The notes beneath the pieces are model-generated. The model was not told the origin of the DNA. It made no database searches and was given only the letters and a program-made list of their open reading frames with translations. Positions 1-9,800 of a stretch of DNA of 64,000 nucleotides are shown here, piece by piece (the first letter of the stretch is position 1; each line of letters starts with the position of its first letter). This stretch comes from Avibacterium avium. GTDB taxonomy: Bacteria; Pseudomonadota; Gammaproteobacteria; Enterobacterales; Pasteurellaceae. The DNA is taken from assembly GCF_900454535.1 (NCBI RefSeq), contig NZ_UGSP01000001.1:1113501-1177500 (forward strand), in the 5' to 3' direction. Position numbers and translations under genes: made by a program.

Positions 1-84
1 TTTAGAAAATGTAATTATTTTTTTACGGGGTGTTTTTATTTCTTTACAAATTAGGTTGATGGTTGTTTTTTGCGTTAAATAGCT

Positions 85-312
85 TTTTTCTTTGGGATAG
101 ATAACGGATTTCGCTCGTTGAGCGACTTCCTTTCTTTTGCGTTCCCAAAAGAAAGTAAGCAAAGAAAAGGGAATCCCGATCAAACCGCTTTTCCTCATTC
201 CGATAAAATTTTCTTCACAAAAAATCAGCCTGATGTTCGCTACGCTCTCGCTCGGCGTGATTTTTCTAAAAATTTTATCTCCATTCGGGCGGTTTGGACG
301 GGGAATACGGTT
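85..312 (-). repeat. Dispersed non-coding repeat, copy 1 (inverted)
   Basis: Read on the minus strand, this is a diverged copy of the repeat seen at 502-735. The outer ~95 bases (85-180) match the reverse complement of 637-735. Within that, 101-140 and 680-719 agree at 36 of 40 positions. Both copies then carry a long hairpin; here its arms meet around 202-279 (GATAAAATTTT and AAAATTTTATC). The short open frames through it (for example 118-354) have no ribosome site and no protein-like composition, so I treat the whole block as non-coding. Confidence 0.6.
202..279. repeat. Long imperfect hairpin inside repeat copy 1
   Basis: The sequence opens with GATAAAATTTT and closes with AAAATTTTATC. 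Inner arms AAAAAATCAGCC and GGCGTGATTTTT pair as well, and the loop is rich in GCTCTCGCTC. The equivalent hairpin in copies 2 and 3 uses CTTCATTTTTAACAAATTTT and its complement. Confidence 0.6.
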
Positions 313-501
313 AGGGTGAATTTTAAAGTGCGGTGGGAATTTTTGGATTTTTAGAAAGTGCAAAGAAAATTCCCTTATCTCAGCCACTGCGTGGCTGTAC
401 TATCTAACCGCCTACGGCTTGTAGGTGGTGAAGTGTCTTCCAAAACAAATCTCCCCTAACCCCTCTTTACTAAAGAGGGGGACTAGTAGGTGTAACCTAT
501 T
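313..501. other. Intergenic stretch between repeat copies 1 and 2
   Basis: I see no gene. There is one uptake sequence core (AAGTGCGGTGGG near 327) and a GC-rich hairpin at 460-480, in which CCCCTCTTT and AAAGAGGGG pair across three bases. That hairpin lacks a clear T-run. It may be part of another dispersed repeat or an old terminator. Confidence 0.4.
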
Positions 502-735
502 GAAAGCGTATTATCATCTCCCGTGTAAATTGCCTTCATTTTTAACAAATTTTTAGAAAAGTAATGCCTGAACGCAGCGCAGCGAGTATGGGCTTACTTT
601 TTGTTAAGAAAATTTGTTAAAAATGAAGATAAGCAATTTAGTCGGGTGCTTTTTTCTTTGCCTACTTTCTTTTGAGCAAGCAAAAGAAAGTAGGTCGCTC
701 AACGAGCGAAACTCGTTATTAACCACAAAGAAAAT
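502..735 (+). repeat. Dispersed non-coding repeat, copy 2
   Basis: About 230 bases closely matched by 5155-5388 in the same orientation. Shared landmarks, in order, are CCCGTGTAAATTGCCTTC, a hairpin with ~20-base arms around a loop reading GAACGCAGCG, then GCAATTTAGTCGGG, GCAAAAGAAAGTA and GTCGCTCAACG. Copy 1 is the same unit inverted, so copies 1 and 2 together look like a composite with ~95-base terminal inverted repeats but no open frame of useful size between them. Confidence 0.7.
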
Positions 736-826
736 CTTCTCTAACCCTAAGAATAAAATATCTCAACCTTAATTTTTTATGATAAAATCCGCCCCTATTT
801 CCATAACATCAAACATAGGACAGATT

Positions 827-1300
827 ATGAAAGTATTAGAAGGCGCGATTGCAGCACCAAACGCTAAAGTTGCGGTGGTGATTGCACGTTTTAACAGCTT
901 TATTAACGAAAGTTTATTAGAAGGCGCATTAGATGCCTTAAAACGTGTTGGGCAAGTGAAAGATGAAAACATCACCTTAGTGCGCGCACCGGGGGCTTAT
1001 GAGTTGCCATTAGTGGCTCGCCGTTTAGCGGAAAGCAAAAAATATGATGCGATTGTGGCATTAGGCACGGTGATCCGTGGCGGTACAGCGCATTTTGAAT
1101 ATGTAGCAGGCGAGGCGAGTAGCGGTTTAGGCCAAGTGGCGATGCAAGCGGAAATCCCCGTGGCATTTGGCGTATTAACCACTGAAAATATTGAACAAGC
1201 CATTGAACGAGCAGGCACAAAAGCGGGAAATAAAGGCGCAGAAGCGGCATTAGTGGCTTTAGAAATGATCAACTTATTAGCACAAATTGATAACGCATAA
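827..1300 (+). CDS. ribH: 6,7-dimethyl-8-ribityllumazine synthase
   Basis: Penultimate enzyme of riboflavin synthesis. It condenses 5-amino-6-ribitylamino-uracil with dihydroxybutanone phosphate and forms icosahedral shells in the cytoplasm. The product is 157 residues, the usual length. ARFNSFIN (20-27) and PGAYELP (55-61) line the substrate pocket, and [14 protein letters not shown] contains the expected catalytic His89. I chose the ATG at 827 because family homology begins there; the open frame runs 48 bases further upstream without similarity. The stop overlaps the nusB start by one base (TAATG), the usual ribH-nusB coupling. I see no FMN riboswitch upstream. Confidence 0.97.
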   Translation: MKVLEGAIAAPNAKVAVVIARFNSFINESLLEGALDALKRVGQVKDENITLVRAPGAYELPLVARRLAESKKYDAIVALGTVIRGGTAHFEYVAGEASSGLGQVAMQAEIPVAFGVLTTENIEQAIERAGTKAGNKGAEAALVALEMINLLAQIDNA

Positions 1301-1743
1301 TGGCTGAACTTGCAATGAACGATAAAGTAAAGAAACCAAGCCAGCGCCGCCGTGCCAGAGAATGTGCGGTGCAAGCCCTTTATTCTTGGTATGTGTCGCA
1401 AAATCCTATTGAAGAAGTGGAATTAGCGTTTATTACCGAGCAGGATATGCAAGGCGTGGATATGCCTTATTTCCGCAAATTATTGCGTCAAACCGCAGAA
1501 AATATTGAAGCGGTTGAAGCGACAATGACCCCTTATTTGGATCGTAGCCTTGATGAATTAGATCCTATCGAGCGTGCGATTTTACGTTTAGCGGTGTATG
1601 AACTGAAATTCGAGCTAGACGTGCCTTATAAAGTGGCAATCAATGAAGCCATTGAAGTGGCAAAAGTATTCGGGGCAGATGACAGCCACCGTTATGTGAA
1701 TGGTGTATTGGATAAAGTTGCACCTGCCTTATCGCGTAAATAA
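1300..1743 (+). CDS. nusB: Transcription antitermination factor NusB
   Basis: NusB binds boxA RNA together with S10 (NusE) and supports antitermination on rRNA operons. At 147 residues it is close to family length. The basic N-terminal helix [15 protein letters not shown] (17-31) is the RNA-binding signature, and the C-terminal half carries LRLAVYEL, the [12 protein letters not shown] segment and NGVLDK. The start overlaps the ribH stop. An internal ATG at 1315 is an alternative that would remove five residues. Placement between ribH and thiL is standard in gammaproteobacteria. Confidence 0.96.
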   Translation: MAELAMNDKVKKPSQRRRARECAVQALYSWYVSQNPIEEVELAFITEQDMQGVDMPYFRKLLRQTAENIEAVEATMTPYLDRSLDELDPIERAILRLAVYELKFELDVPYKVAINEAIEVAKVFGADDSHRYVNGVLDKVAPALSRK

Positions 1744-1764
1744 TCATTTCAGGGAAGGAAGCCA

Positions 1765-2808
1765 ATGAGTGAAGGCGAATTTGATCTAATTAAACGATAT
1801 TTTAATGCGTCTAAGCGCCCTTCCCGTAAAGATGTGATTGTTGCCATTGGTGATGATTGTGCGATTACCGAACATCGGCAAAACCAACGCATTGCCATTA
1901 CAACAGATACTATGGTGGAAAATACCCATTTTCTGCCATCTATTTCTCCCGCCGATCTGGCTTATAAAGCCGCTGCGACCAATTTAAGCGATCTGGCCGC
2001 AATGGGCGCAGAACCTGCGTGGTTCTCCCTTGCTTTAACCTTACCCCATATAGATCATCAATGGCTGCAATCCTTTAGCCAAAGTTTTTTTGACGTGTTG
2101 GATCACTATAATGTGGATCTGATTGGCGGCGATACGACCAAAGGTGCCTTACACGTCATTAGCATCACCGCACAAGGTATTATCCCCAAAGGCAAGGCGT
2201 TATGTCGCCACAGTGCTAATGTGGGCGATTGGGTTTATGTGTCTGGCACCCTTGGCGATAGCGCAGGAGGCTTGGCATTATTGCTGAATTCCGTAAAGAA
2301 AACGGCTACGCAAATTCCTGCGCAAGCGCAAAGTGCGGTGCAAAATGGGACAGATCTTGAGCGCGATTATTTAATTCAGCGCCACCTTCGTCCTACACCC
2401 CGAGTGTTGCTTGGCTTGGAGTTAGCAGTATCCGCCCTTGCCAGTTCTGCCATTGATATTTCAGATGGACTGATTGCCGATTTGGGGCATATTTTAGAAC
2501 GTAGCCAATGTAGTGCGGTGATAAATTTAGATAAATTGCCGTTGTCCAATGCTTTGATTAACACCTTCGGGCGCGCTCAAGCAGAGCAGTTTGCTTTAAC
2601 TGGCGGTGAAGATTATGAGCTATGTTTTACCGTACCAGATCGTCAGCGTGAAAAACTCGATCAGCATTTAAAACACATTGGCGTAAATTATACCTGTATC
2701 GGCCAGCTCCGCGCGTTACGCCCAAATGGCAAAAAACGCCTTGTTTTTCAACGTAATGGGCAAGAAGTGGACGTAGCACATACTGGCGGTTTCGATCATT
2801 TTAAATAG
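1765..2808 (+). CDS. thiL: Thiamine-monophosphate kinase
   Basis: ThiL phosphorylates thiamine monophosphate to the active cofactor thiamine pyrophosphate. The AIR synthase-like fold is visible from AIGDDCAI (27-34, metal-binding acidic pair), TTDTMVENTHF, NLSDLAAMGA, GGDTTKG and ISDGLIADLG. At 347 residues it is about 20 longer than the Escherichia coli enzyme; the excess is a polar insert around residues 175-200 with Lys, Gln and Ala. A purine-rich AGGGAAGGA lies just before the ATG. It sits between nusB and pgpA, 21 bases after nusB and 7 before pgpA, and is probably co-transcribed. Confidence 0.96.
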   Translation: MSEGEFDLIKRYFNASKRPSRKDVIVAIGDDCAITEHRQNQRIAITTDTMVENTHFLPSISPADLAYKAAATNLSDLAAMGAEPAWFSLALTLPHIDHQWLQSFSQSFFDVLDHYNVDLIGGDTTKGALHVISITAQGIIPKGKALCRHSANVGDWVYVSGTLGDSAGGLALLLNSVKKTATQIPAQAQSAVQNGTDLERDYLIQRHLRPTPRVLLGLELAVSALASSAIDISDGLIADLGHILERSQCSAVINLDKLPLSNALINTFGRAQAEQFALTGGEDYELCFTVPDRQREKLDQHLKHIGVNYTCIGQLRALRPNGKKRLVFQRNGQEVDVAHTGGFDHFK

Positions 2809-2815
2809 AAAAATT

Positions 2816-3328
2816 ATGCAAAATACAGCCCAACAAGATCCCCGTAACCGACTTTCTTTAACCAATCCCGTGCATTTACTGGCAGTTGGGTTTGGCTCAG
2901 GCTTGCTTCGCCCCGCCCCCGGCACTTGGGGAAGTTTAGCTGCCACGTTAATTGGCGCGGCGCTCTTGCAGATTATGCCACTAAAAATTTTCCTTTTTTT
3001 CACCGCACTTTGTTTTGTGGCTGGTTGCTTTATTTGCCAGAAAACCGCTGATGATATGGGCGTTCACGATCACGGCGCGATTGTGTGGGACGAATTTGTG
3101 GGCATTTTTATGGTGCTTGCGGTGTTGCCTGAAATCAATCTACTATGGTGTGCGGTCGGTTTTGCGGTATTCCGTCTTTTCGATATTTTGAAGCCTTATC
3201 CGATCCGCTATTTCGATCGTAAATTGAAAAGTGGCTTTGGCATTATGATAGATGATGTGTTGGCAGCAATTTATAGCATAATTACGATTTATTTGTTGTT
3301 GTATGTTCTGTTAGAGGTTTTTTTGTAA
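2816..3328 (+). CDS. pgpA: Phosphatidylglycerophosphatase A
   Basis: Membrane enzyme that removes the terminal phosphate of phosphatidylglycerophosphate to give phosphatidylglycerol. The protein is 170 residues. It has the family motifs RPAPGTWGS (32-40) and the acidic metal-binding run DDMGVHDHGAIVWDE (79-93), with several hydrophobic helices. The stop overlaps the next start by one base (TAATG), implying translational coupling to the exporter gene that follows. Confidence 0.95.
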   Translation: MQNTAQQDPRNRLSLTNPVHLLAVGFGSGLLRPAPGTWGSLAATLIGAALLQIMPLKIFLFFTALCFVAGCFICQKTADDMGVHDHGAIVWDEFVGIFMVLAVLPEINLLWCAVGFAVFRLFDILKPYPIRYFDRKLKSGFGIMIDDVLAAIYSIITIYLLLYVLLEVFL

Positions 3329-3963
3329 TGTGGACAGTATTATTTGTTAATTTTGCTGGTTTACTTAGCCCCGGACCAGATTTTTTCTACGTAAGCCGCA
3401 AAGCCGCAAGTGAAAGCCATCGCAATGCCGTAGGTGGCGCATTAGGCATTGCATTAGGAATCCTATTTTGGTCAGCAGCGGTGATTTTTGGCTTAGCGCT
3501 GATTAATCGCACCAATAATTTAGTGCAATATATCATTATGTGCTTAGGCGGCAGCTATCTCGCTTACTGCGGAATCAAAATGCTACGCGTTACCCAAAAC
3601 GCACAATTAACCGATTCTAGCCAACAAAAAATAAAGCAAACGTCCTTTTTTAGCGAAGTGATGAAAGGCTTATTCATCAACATCAGCAATGCTAAAGTGA
3701 TCGTATTTTTCAGCAGTGTGCTGTCAGGGTTTATGACGAGCTTTTCTGGCACGACAGAAATTGTACTTATCATCGTGCTTCTGGCCTTGGAAAGTTTTCT
3801 CTATTTTGTGCTGATTGGTTTTTTCTTTTCGCGCAAAATCGTGCGCGATTTTTACAATCGCTACAATCGTTATATCGATAATTTTGCTGGTTTAGTTTTC
3901 CTATTTTTCGGTGGTGAACTGATTTATTCAGGCTTAACCACCATTATTGAACTCACCTCGTAA
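3328..3963 (+). CDS. LysE/RhtB family amino-acid exporter
   Basis: Inner-membrane protein of 211 residues with about six hydrophobic helices. The N-terminal SPGPDFFYVSRKAA (15-28) is the LysE/RhtB signature. Members export amino acids such as lysine, threonine or homoserine. The substrate here cannot be read from sequence, although the neighbour dapB belongs to lysine synthesis. It overlaps the pgpA stop by one base and ends 12 bases before dapB. Confidence 0.85.
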   Translation: MWTVLFVNFAGLLSPGPDFFYVSRKAASESHRNAVGGALGIALGILFWSAAVIFGLALINRTNNLVQYIIMCLGGSYLAYCGIKMLRVTQNAQLTDSSQQKIKQTSFFSEVMKGLFINISNAKVIVFFSSVLSGFMTSFSGTTEIVLIIVLLALESFLYFVLIGFFFSRKIVRDFYNRYNRYIDNFAGLVFLFFGGELIYSGLTTIIELTS

Positions 3964-3972
3964 CAGGAGTAG

Positions 3973-4788
<816 letters not shown>

Positions 4789-4802
4789 AGTTTGTTGAAT
4801 TA

Positions 4803-4859
4803 AAAGTGCGGTGGGAATTTTTGGATTTTTTAAAATTCCGTGGAAAATGACCGCACTTT
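4803..4859. terminator. Inverted uptake-sequence pair after dapB
   Basis: AAAGTGCGGT at 4803-4812 and ACCGCACTTT at 4850-4859 can pair, with GGGAATTTT and AAAATTCC pairing further in. Such inverted uptake sequences act as terminators in this family. There is no strong T-run, so termination here is an inference. Confidence 0.5.
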
Positions 4860-4994
4860 GTTGTTTTTTGTGATCTGCACCACAATAAGTTTGTTCATTC
4901 ATCATTAACCTGCCTTGCATTCGGGTTTAAGTCTGGCAACTGTTCGGTTTTTTGGTGAAATGTTATCTGCTCTCATTGCTACAACTCGGTTTGT

Positions 4995-5145
4995 TGCCTA
5001 GGGTGGGCGCGAGATGCAGATAACGGGGTTTTGTTGCTATTTTATATTAATTTTAATATACAAGGGTGGGCTTCAGCCCACCTAAAACAAAAACATAGGC
5101 AACTCACGGAGTGAAAACAGCAAAATGGTGGGCTGCAGCCCACCC
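4995..5145. repeat. GGTGGGC palindrome cluster
   Basis: Three related GC-rich segments stand out in AT-rich surroundings: GGGTGGGCGCGAGATGCAG near 5002, GGTGGGCTTCAGCCCACC at 5065-5082 and the perfect 18-base palindrome GGTGGGCTGCAGCCCACC at 5127-5144. No gene runs through them. They lie directly upstream of repeat copy 3. Confidence 0.55.
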
Positions 5146-5154
5146 TACGAGATA

Positions 5155-5388
5155 TGAAGGCGTATCATAATTTCCCGTGTAAATTGCCTTCATTTTTAAC
5201 AAATTTTTAGAAAAGTAACGCCTGAACGCAGCGTAGCGAGTATGGGCTTACTTTTCGTTAAGAAAATTTGCTAAAAATGAAGAACAGCAATTTAGTCGGG
5301 GGCTTTTTTCTTTGTCTACTTTTTTTGAGCAAGCAAAAGAAAGTAAGTCGCTCAACGGCGAAACCCGTTATTAATTACAAAGAAAAAA
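5155..5388 (+). repeat. Dispersed non-coding repeat, copy 3
   Basis: Nearly the same sequence and orientation as 502-735, including the hairpin with arms CTTCATTTTTAACAAATTTT and AAAATTTGCTAAAAATGAAG. It differs by scattered substitutions and short deletions, such as loss of one C in the TTTCTTTTGAGC stretch. There is no inverted partner nearby. An open frame starting at 5268 inside it has no coding character. Confidence 0.7.
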
Positions 5389-5454
5389 AGAAATTTATCT
5401 CACGAAAAAGAAATTTTACTCAAATACGATTATTTCAATATCCCACTTTAAAAA

Positions 5455-5703
5455 ATGAAAATCACCCTATTAAAACAAAAAATCACCCTTGAACATCATA
5501 ACGAAATGCCGTTACTTCAAAAATTAGAAATCAACGGCATTTATCCTGAATATCAGTGCCGTTCGGGGTATTGCGGCGCTTGTCGCACAAAAATAAAAAA
5601 GGGTAACGTTCGTTATAATGAACCACCACTTGCTTTTGTAAATGAAAACGAAGTGCTACTTTGCTGCTGCCAAGTGGAAAGTGATTTAGAGTTAGAGTTA
5701 TAA
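5455..5703 (+). CDS. yfaE: YfaE-type 2Fe-2S ferredoxin
   Basis: Small plant-type ferredoxin of 82 residues. Cys35, Cys40 and Cys43 (in CRSGYCGAC) plus a cysteine in LLCCCQV (70-72) give the 2Fe-2S pattern. The E. coli relative YfaE maintains the diferric-tyrosyl cofactor of class Ia ribonucleotide reductase (NrdB), beside which it is encoded. Here no nrd genes are near, so the role rests on similarity alone. The gene begins shortly after repeat copy 3 and has no strong ribosome site. Confidence 0.8.
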   Translation: MKITLLKQKITLEHHNEMPLLQKLEINGIYPEYQCRSGYCGACRTKIKKGNVRYNEPPLAFVNENEVLLCCCQVESDLELEL

Positions 5704-5882
5704 AGTGTGGTGCTTTCATATAAAAGCAAGATTATAATCGACATATTTAACTTTAACGCTTTTTCAAGGGAAAATAATATAGCTTTACGGAATTAAGGAG
5801 ATTGCAATAATAATGAACGAAATAGTGTGACTACTGACGGGTATTTGCTCGATTGAAGATATATAAATTTTGGAGATAAACG

Positions 5883-6161
5883 ATGAATGAATTTAGTATA
5901 GGCTTTATATTAGCAATGATAGGTTTTAAGCGAATATTTGCATTTATTATGCTTGCCGTTGTTGGTTTCGTTTATATCCATTATGGTGTGAAATTGATCG
6001 ACTTAATCCCATTAAGTGATGAATACTATCGTGGTTTGCTATATGCGCTAATTTTACCTGGCATTCCCCTAATATTAAGTGTTATTTGGATTATTAAAAT
6101 TTTACGAGACCCAACGCTAACGAAAGAAGAAAAAATAAATCGATTATTTGGTCAATATTAA
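5883..6161 (+). CDS. Small two-helix membrane protein of unknown function
   Basis: I do not recognise this 92-residue protein. It has two hydrophobic segments, roughly residues 14-36 and 50-70, then a charged tail with RDPTLTKEEKINRLFGQY. TTTTGGAGAT gives a good ribosome site and a terminator follows at 6182, so it looks like a genuine single-gene unit. The pattern, a short membrane protein with a polar C-terminus, resembles immunity or accessory proteins, but nothing nearby supports a specific role. Confidence 0.65.
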   Translation: MNEFSIGFILAMIGFKRIFAFIMLAVVGFVYIHYGVKLIDLIPLSDEYYRGLLYALILPGIPLILSVIWIIKILRDPTLTKEEKINRLFGQY

Positions 6162-6181
6162 ATAATCAGTTAATGGACACA

Positions 6182-6207
6182 AGCTCGCTATTTAGCGGGC
6201 TTTTTTA
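6182..6207 (+). terminator. Rho-independent terminator after 5883-6161
   Basis: AGCTCGCTA and TAGCGGGCT form a short stem around a TT loop, followed by six Ts. Confidence 0.8.
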
Positions 6208-6527
6208 TTGGAGGGAAGAATGTCCCATATTAGGCGAAATCCCAAATCTTAGCGCATAGGTTTTAGATTTTGAACGGTAGTATTGGTTAAAGGTTTAACA
6301 ATTTTGCTCATATCTCATAACCTTATGAAAAATAAAGGATAATTAACCTTTTAGAACCCTCGTAAAAATCCCTTTAAGGTGAGGGAGCTAAACAGGGATC
6401 TAAAAAGTGTGGATATAAGCAAACAAAGAAAAACAAAAATGAACAAAGACGAACAGTAACATATTGTTTCTGTTGTATTTTTTTTTTGAAATTTTGAACG
6501 TAGGCGAACTGTAGAAAAACAGTATAA
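6208..6527. other. Intergenic stretch before tRNA-Ser
   Basis: I see no convincing gene. An ATG at 6220 has a strong ribosome-like GGAGGG four bases upstream but opens only ten codons. The rest is AT-rich and without clear hairpins. Confidence 0.4.
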
Positions 6528-6617
6528 TGGCGGTGAGAGGGGGATTCGAACCCCCGATGCACTTTCGCACATACACGCTTTCCAGGCGTGCTCCTTCAAC
6601 CACTCGGACATCTCACC
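6528..6617 (-). tRNA. tRNA-Ser(GGA)
   Basis: Read on the minus strand from 6617, the acceptor stem GGTGAGA pairs with TCTCACC. The anticodon stem CACGC/GCGTG encloses the loop CTGGAAA, with anticodon GGA at 6583-6581. A long class II variable arm follows, then GGTTCGAATCC for the T arm, and CCA is encoded at 6530-6528. All features fit a serine tRNA reading UCC and UCU. Confidence 0.97.
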
Positions 6618-6848
6618 ATCGGGAAGTATTGGCTGAATATAAAGATTTCATTGGCTTTCGTCAAGCGTTTTTCCGCCTTCGGTGCTTAACTGGTTAAAAT
6701 AGGGGCAGTCAAAGTGAGCGGTGGATTATTTGAGTTTTGATACTGTGTAAAACAACAGTGTTTTTCTTTGCAATCAAGGGGATTTCCGCTAAACTAAGCA
6801 TAATTTTAATCCGTAAAAATAGATGAAAAAAGCACCGCACTTAGCCTT

Positions 6849-9800
6849 ATGATGTATTTTGATTTGAATATTCCAACGCAAGCCAATGATCACAAAATTT
6901 TAGCCAATGTTATTGCAGGTAGCGATACCTTAGCCCTTGCAGAAATTGCCCAGAGCCACCAAGGGCTTACCGTAGTTGTAACGCCAGATACGCGAAGTGC
7001 GGTGCGCTTATCGAAAGTTTTGGCGGAATTCGTTTCGCAGCCTGTTACCTTTTTTCCTGATTGGGAAACCTTGCCTTATGACAGCTTTTCGCCGCATCAA
7101 GATATTATTTCTTCACGGCTCAGTGCGTTATTCCATTTGCAAAATGCAAAAAACGGCATTTTCATTTTGCCGATCAGCACCTTAATGCAAAAAATTTGCC
7201 CGCCTGAGTATTTGCAACACAATGTGTTGTTGATTAAAAAAGGCGATCGCATTGTGATTAATGATTTCCGTCTGAAGTTAGAAAATGCGGGTTATCGTGC
7301 GGTGGAACAGGTGCTGGAACACGGCGAATATGCGCTGCGTGGGGCGTTGCTCGATCTGTTTCCAATGGGAAGTGCGGTGCCTTTTCGTTTAGATTTTTTT
7401 GATGATGAGATTGATAGCATTCGCACCTTTGATGTAGATACGCAGCGTACGTTAGAAGAAATTCCTTCAATTCGTTTATTGCCAGCGCAAGAGTTCCCTA
7501 CCGATAGCAAAGGCATTGAGTTTTTCCGCGCGAAATTTCGTGATACCTTTGGTGAGATTCGCCGTGATCCTGAGCATATTTATCAACAGGTTAGCAAAGG
7601 CACGTTGGCAGCAGGGATTGAGTATTGGCAGCCGCTGTTTTTTGAACAAATGGCCACCTTATTTGATTATTTGCCTGAACAGACGTTATTTGTGGATTTT
7701 GAGAGTAACCAGCAACAAGGTGAGCGTTTTTACCAAGATTGTGAACAGCGTTATGAAAGCCGCCGTGTTGATCCAATGCGCCCTTTATTACCGCCAGATC
7801 AGCTTTGGTTGCCCATTGACCAAATTAATCATCAGCTCAAACATTTTCCTAAAATCACCTTGAAAGCGGTGAAAGTGGCGCGTGCTTCTGTGCGTCAGCA
7901 AAACTTGCCCGTACAAGCCTTGCCAGATTTAAGCCTAAAATTGCAACAAAAAGAACCGCTCTTACCTTTGCAACAATTTATGACGCAGTTTAATGGTGAT
8001 ATTGTCTTTTGTGTGGAAACAGAAGGACGGCGCGAAACCTTGCTTGATTTGCTCAGTCCGCTGAAATTAAGACCAAAACAAATTGCGCATCTTTCAGATT
8101 TGCAAGAAAAGCAAAGTTTGCTTATTTGTAGCCAAGATCGTGGTTTTATTGTGGATAAAGGCAAGGCTTCTCTTGCGTTGATTACGGAAACAGAATTGCT
8201 CGGCGAACGAGTGCAACAGCGCAGCCGAGATCGACAAAAATCGGTTAATCCTGATACCTTAATTCGTCATTTAGCGGAGCTTAAAATTGGTCAGCCAGTG
8301 GTGCATTTAGATCACGGTGTAGGGCGTTATGCTGGCTTGGTGACACTAGAAAATGCGGGAATAAAATCGGAATTTTTGCTACTGCAATATGCTAATGATT
8401 CCAAACTTTATGTGCCGGTAACCTCACTGCATTTGATTAGCCGTTATGTAGGCGGCTCGGAAGAAACCGCGCCGTTGCATAAATTAGGCAGTGATGCTTG
8501 GGCGAAGAGCCGCCAGAAAGCAGCGGAGAAAATTCGTGATGTAGCCGCTGAATTGCTTGATGTGTACGCGCGCCGCGAAGCGCAAAAAGGCTTTGCATTT
8601 CATTATGATCGTGATGAGTTTATGCAGTTTTCAGCTACTTTCCCTTTTGAAGAAACCTTGGATCAAATGACGGCAATCAATGCGGTAATTTCTGATATGA
8701 CGCAGCCGAAAGCGATGGATCGTCTAGTTTGCGGTGATGTGGGATTTGGTAAAACAGAAGTGGCAATGCGTGCCGCATTTTTAGCGGTGATGAACCATAA
8801 ACAAGTGGCAGTGCTTGTGCCGACCACGCTTCTTGCTCAGCAACATTACGAGAACTTTAAAGATCGCTTTGCCAACTTGCCGGTGAATGTGGAAGTGCTT
8901 TCACGCTTTAAAACGGCGAAAGAGCAAAAAGCCCTGCTTGCTGATTTAGCGGAAGGCAAGATTGATATTCTAATCGGCACGCACAAACTCATTCAGCCAG
9001 AAGTGAAATTTAAGGATCTCGGCCTGCTGATTATTGATGAAGAGCATCGTTTTGGCGTGCGTCAAAAAGAAAAAATCAAGCAACTGCGTGCCAATGTGGA
9101 TATTCTCACCCTTACGGCAACGCCAATTCCACGCACCTTAAATATGGCGATGAATGGCATTCGTGATCTTTCTATTATCTCCACGCCACCTGCGCGCCGT
9201 TTAACCATTAAAACCTTTGTGCGACAGGCTGATGATTTAATTATTCGTGAAGCAATTTTGCGTGAAATTCTGCGTGGTGGACAAGTTTATTATTTGCATA
9301 ATGATGTGGCGAGCATTGAAAATTGTGCGGAAAATCTTGCCGCATTTGTACCAGAAGCACGCATTGTGATCGGCCACGGGCAAATGCGAGAGCGTGAGTT
9401 AGAACGTGTGATGTCTGATTTTTATCATCAGCGCTATAACGTGCTAGTTTGCTCCACTATTATTGAAACAGGGATTGATGTTCCAACAGCGAACACCATC
9501 ATCATTGAACGCGCGGATCGCTTTGGCTTAGCACAATTACACCAACTGCGTGGGCGAGTGGGGCGTTCGCATCATCAAGCCTATGCCTATTTGCTCACGC
9601 CACCGCCAAAAGCAATGACAAAAGATGCCTTGAAACGCCTTGAAGCCTTGGAAAGTCTGGATAACCTTGGCGCAGGTTTTATGTTGGCAACGCAAGATTT
9701 AGAAATTCGTGGCGCAGGGGAGTTGCTTGGTGATGAGCAAAGTGGACAAATTGAAAGCATTGGTTTTTCTTTATATATGGATCTGCTAGAAAGTGCGGTG

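Noticed and set aside
118-354. 78- and 60-codon open frames near the left edge
   Set aside because: They run through repeat copy 1 and its hairpin, have no ribosome site, and the peptides lack protein-like composition.
700-826. FMN riboswitch upstream of ribH
   Set aside because: The conserved RFN stems are absent; the interval is repeat end plus a short AT-rich leader.
5268-5492. 74-codon open frame before the ferredoxin
   Set aside because: It lies inside repeat copy 3, overlaps the start of the ferredoxin gene in another frame and is Lys/Asn-rich without a domain.
6220-6252. Ten-codon frame with strong GGAGGG upstream
   Set aside because: Too short to judge and no downstream gene it could regulate on that strand before the tRNA.
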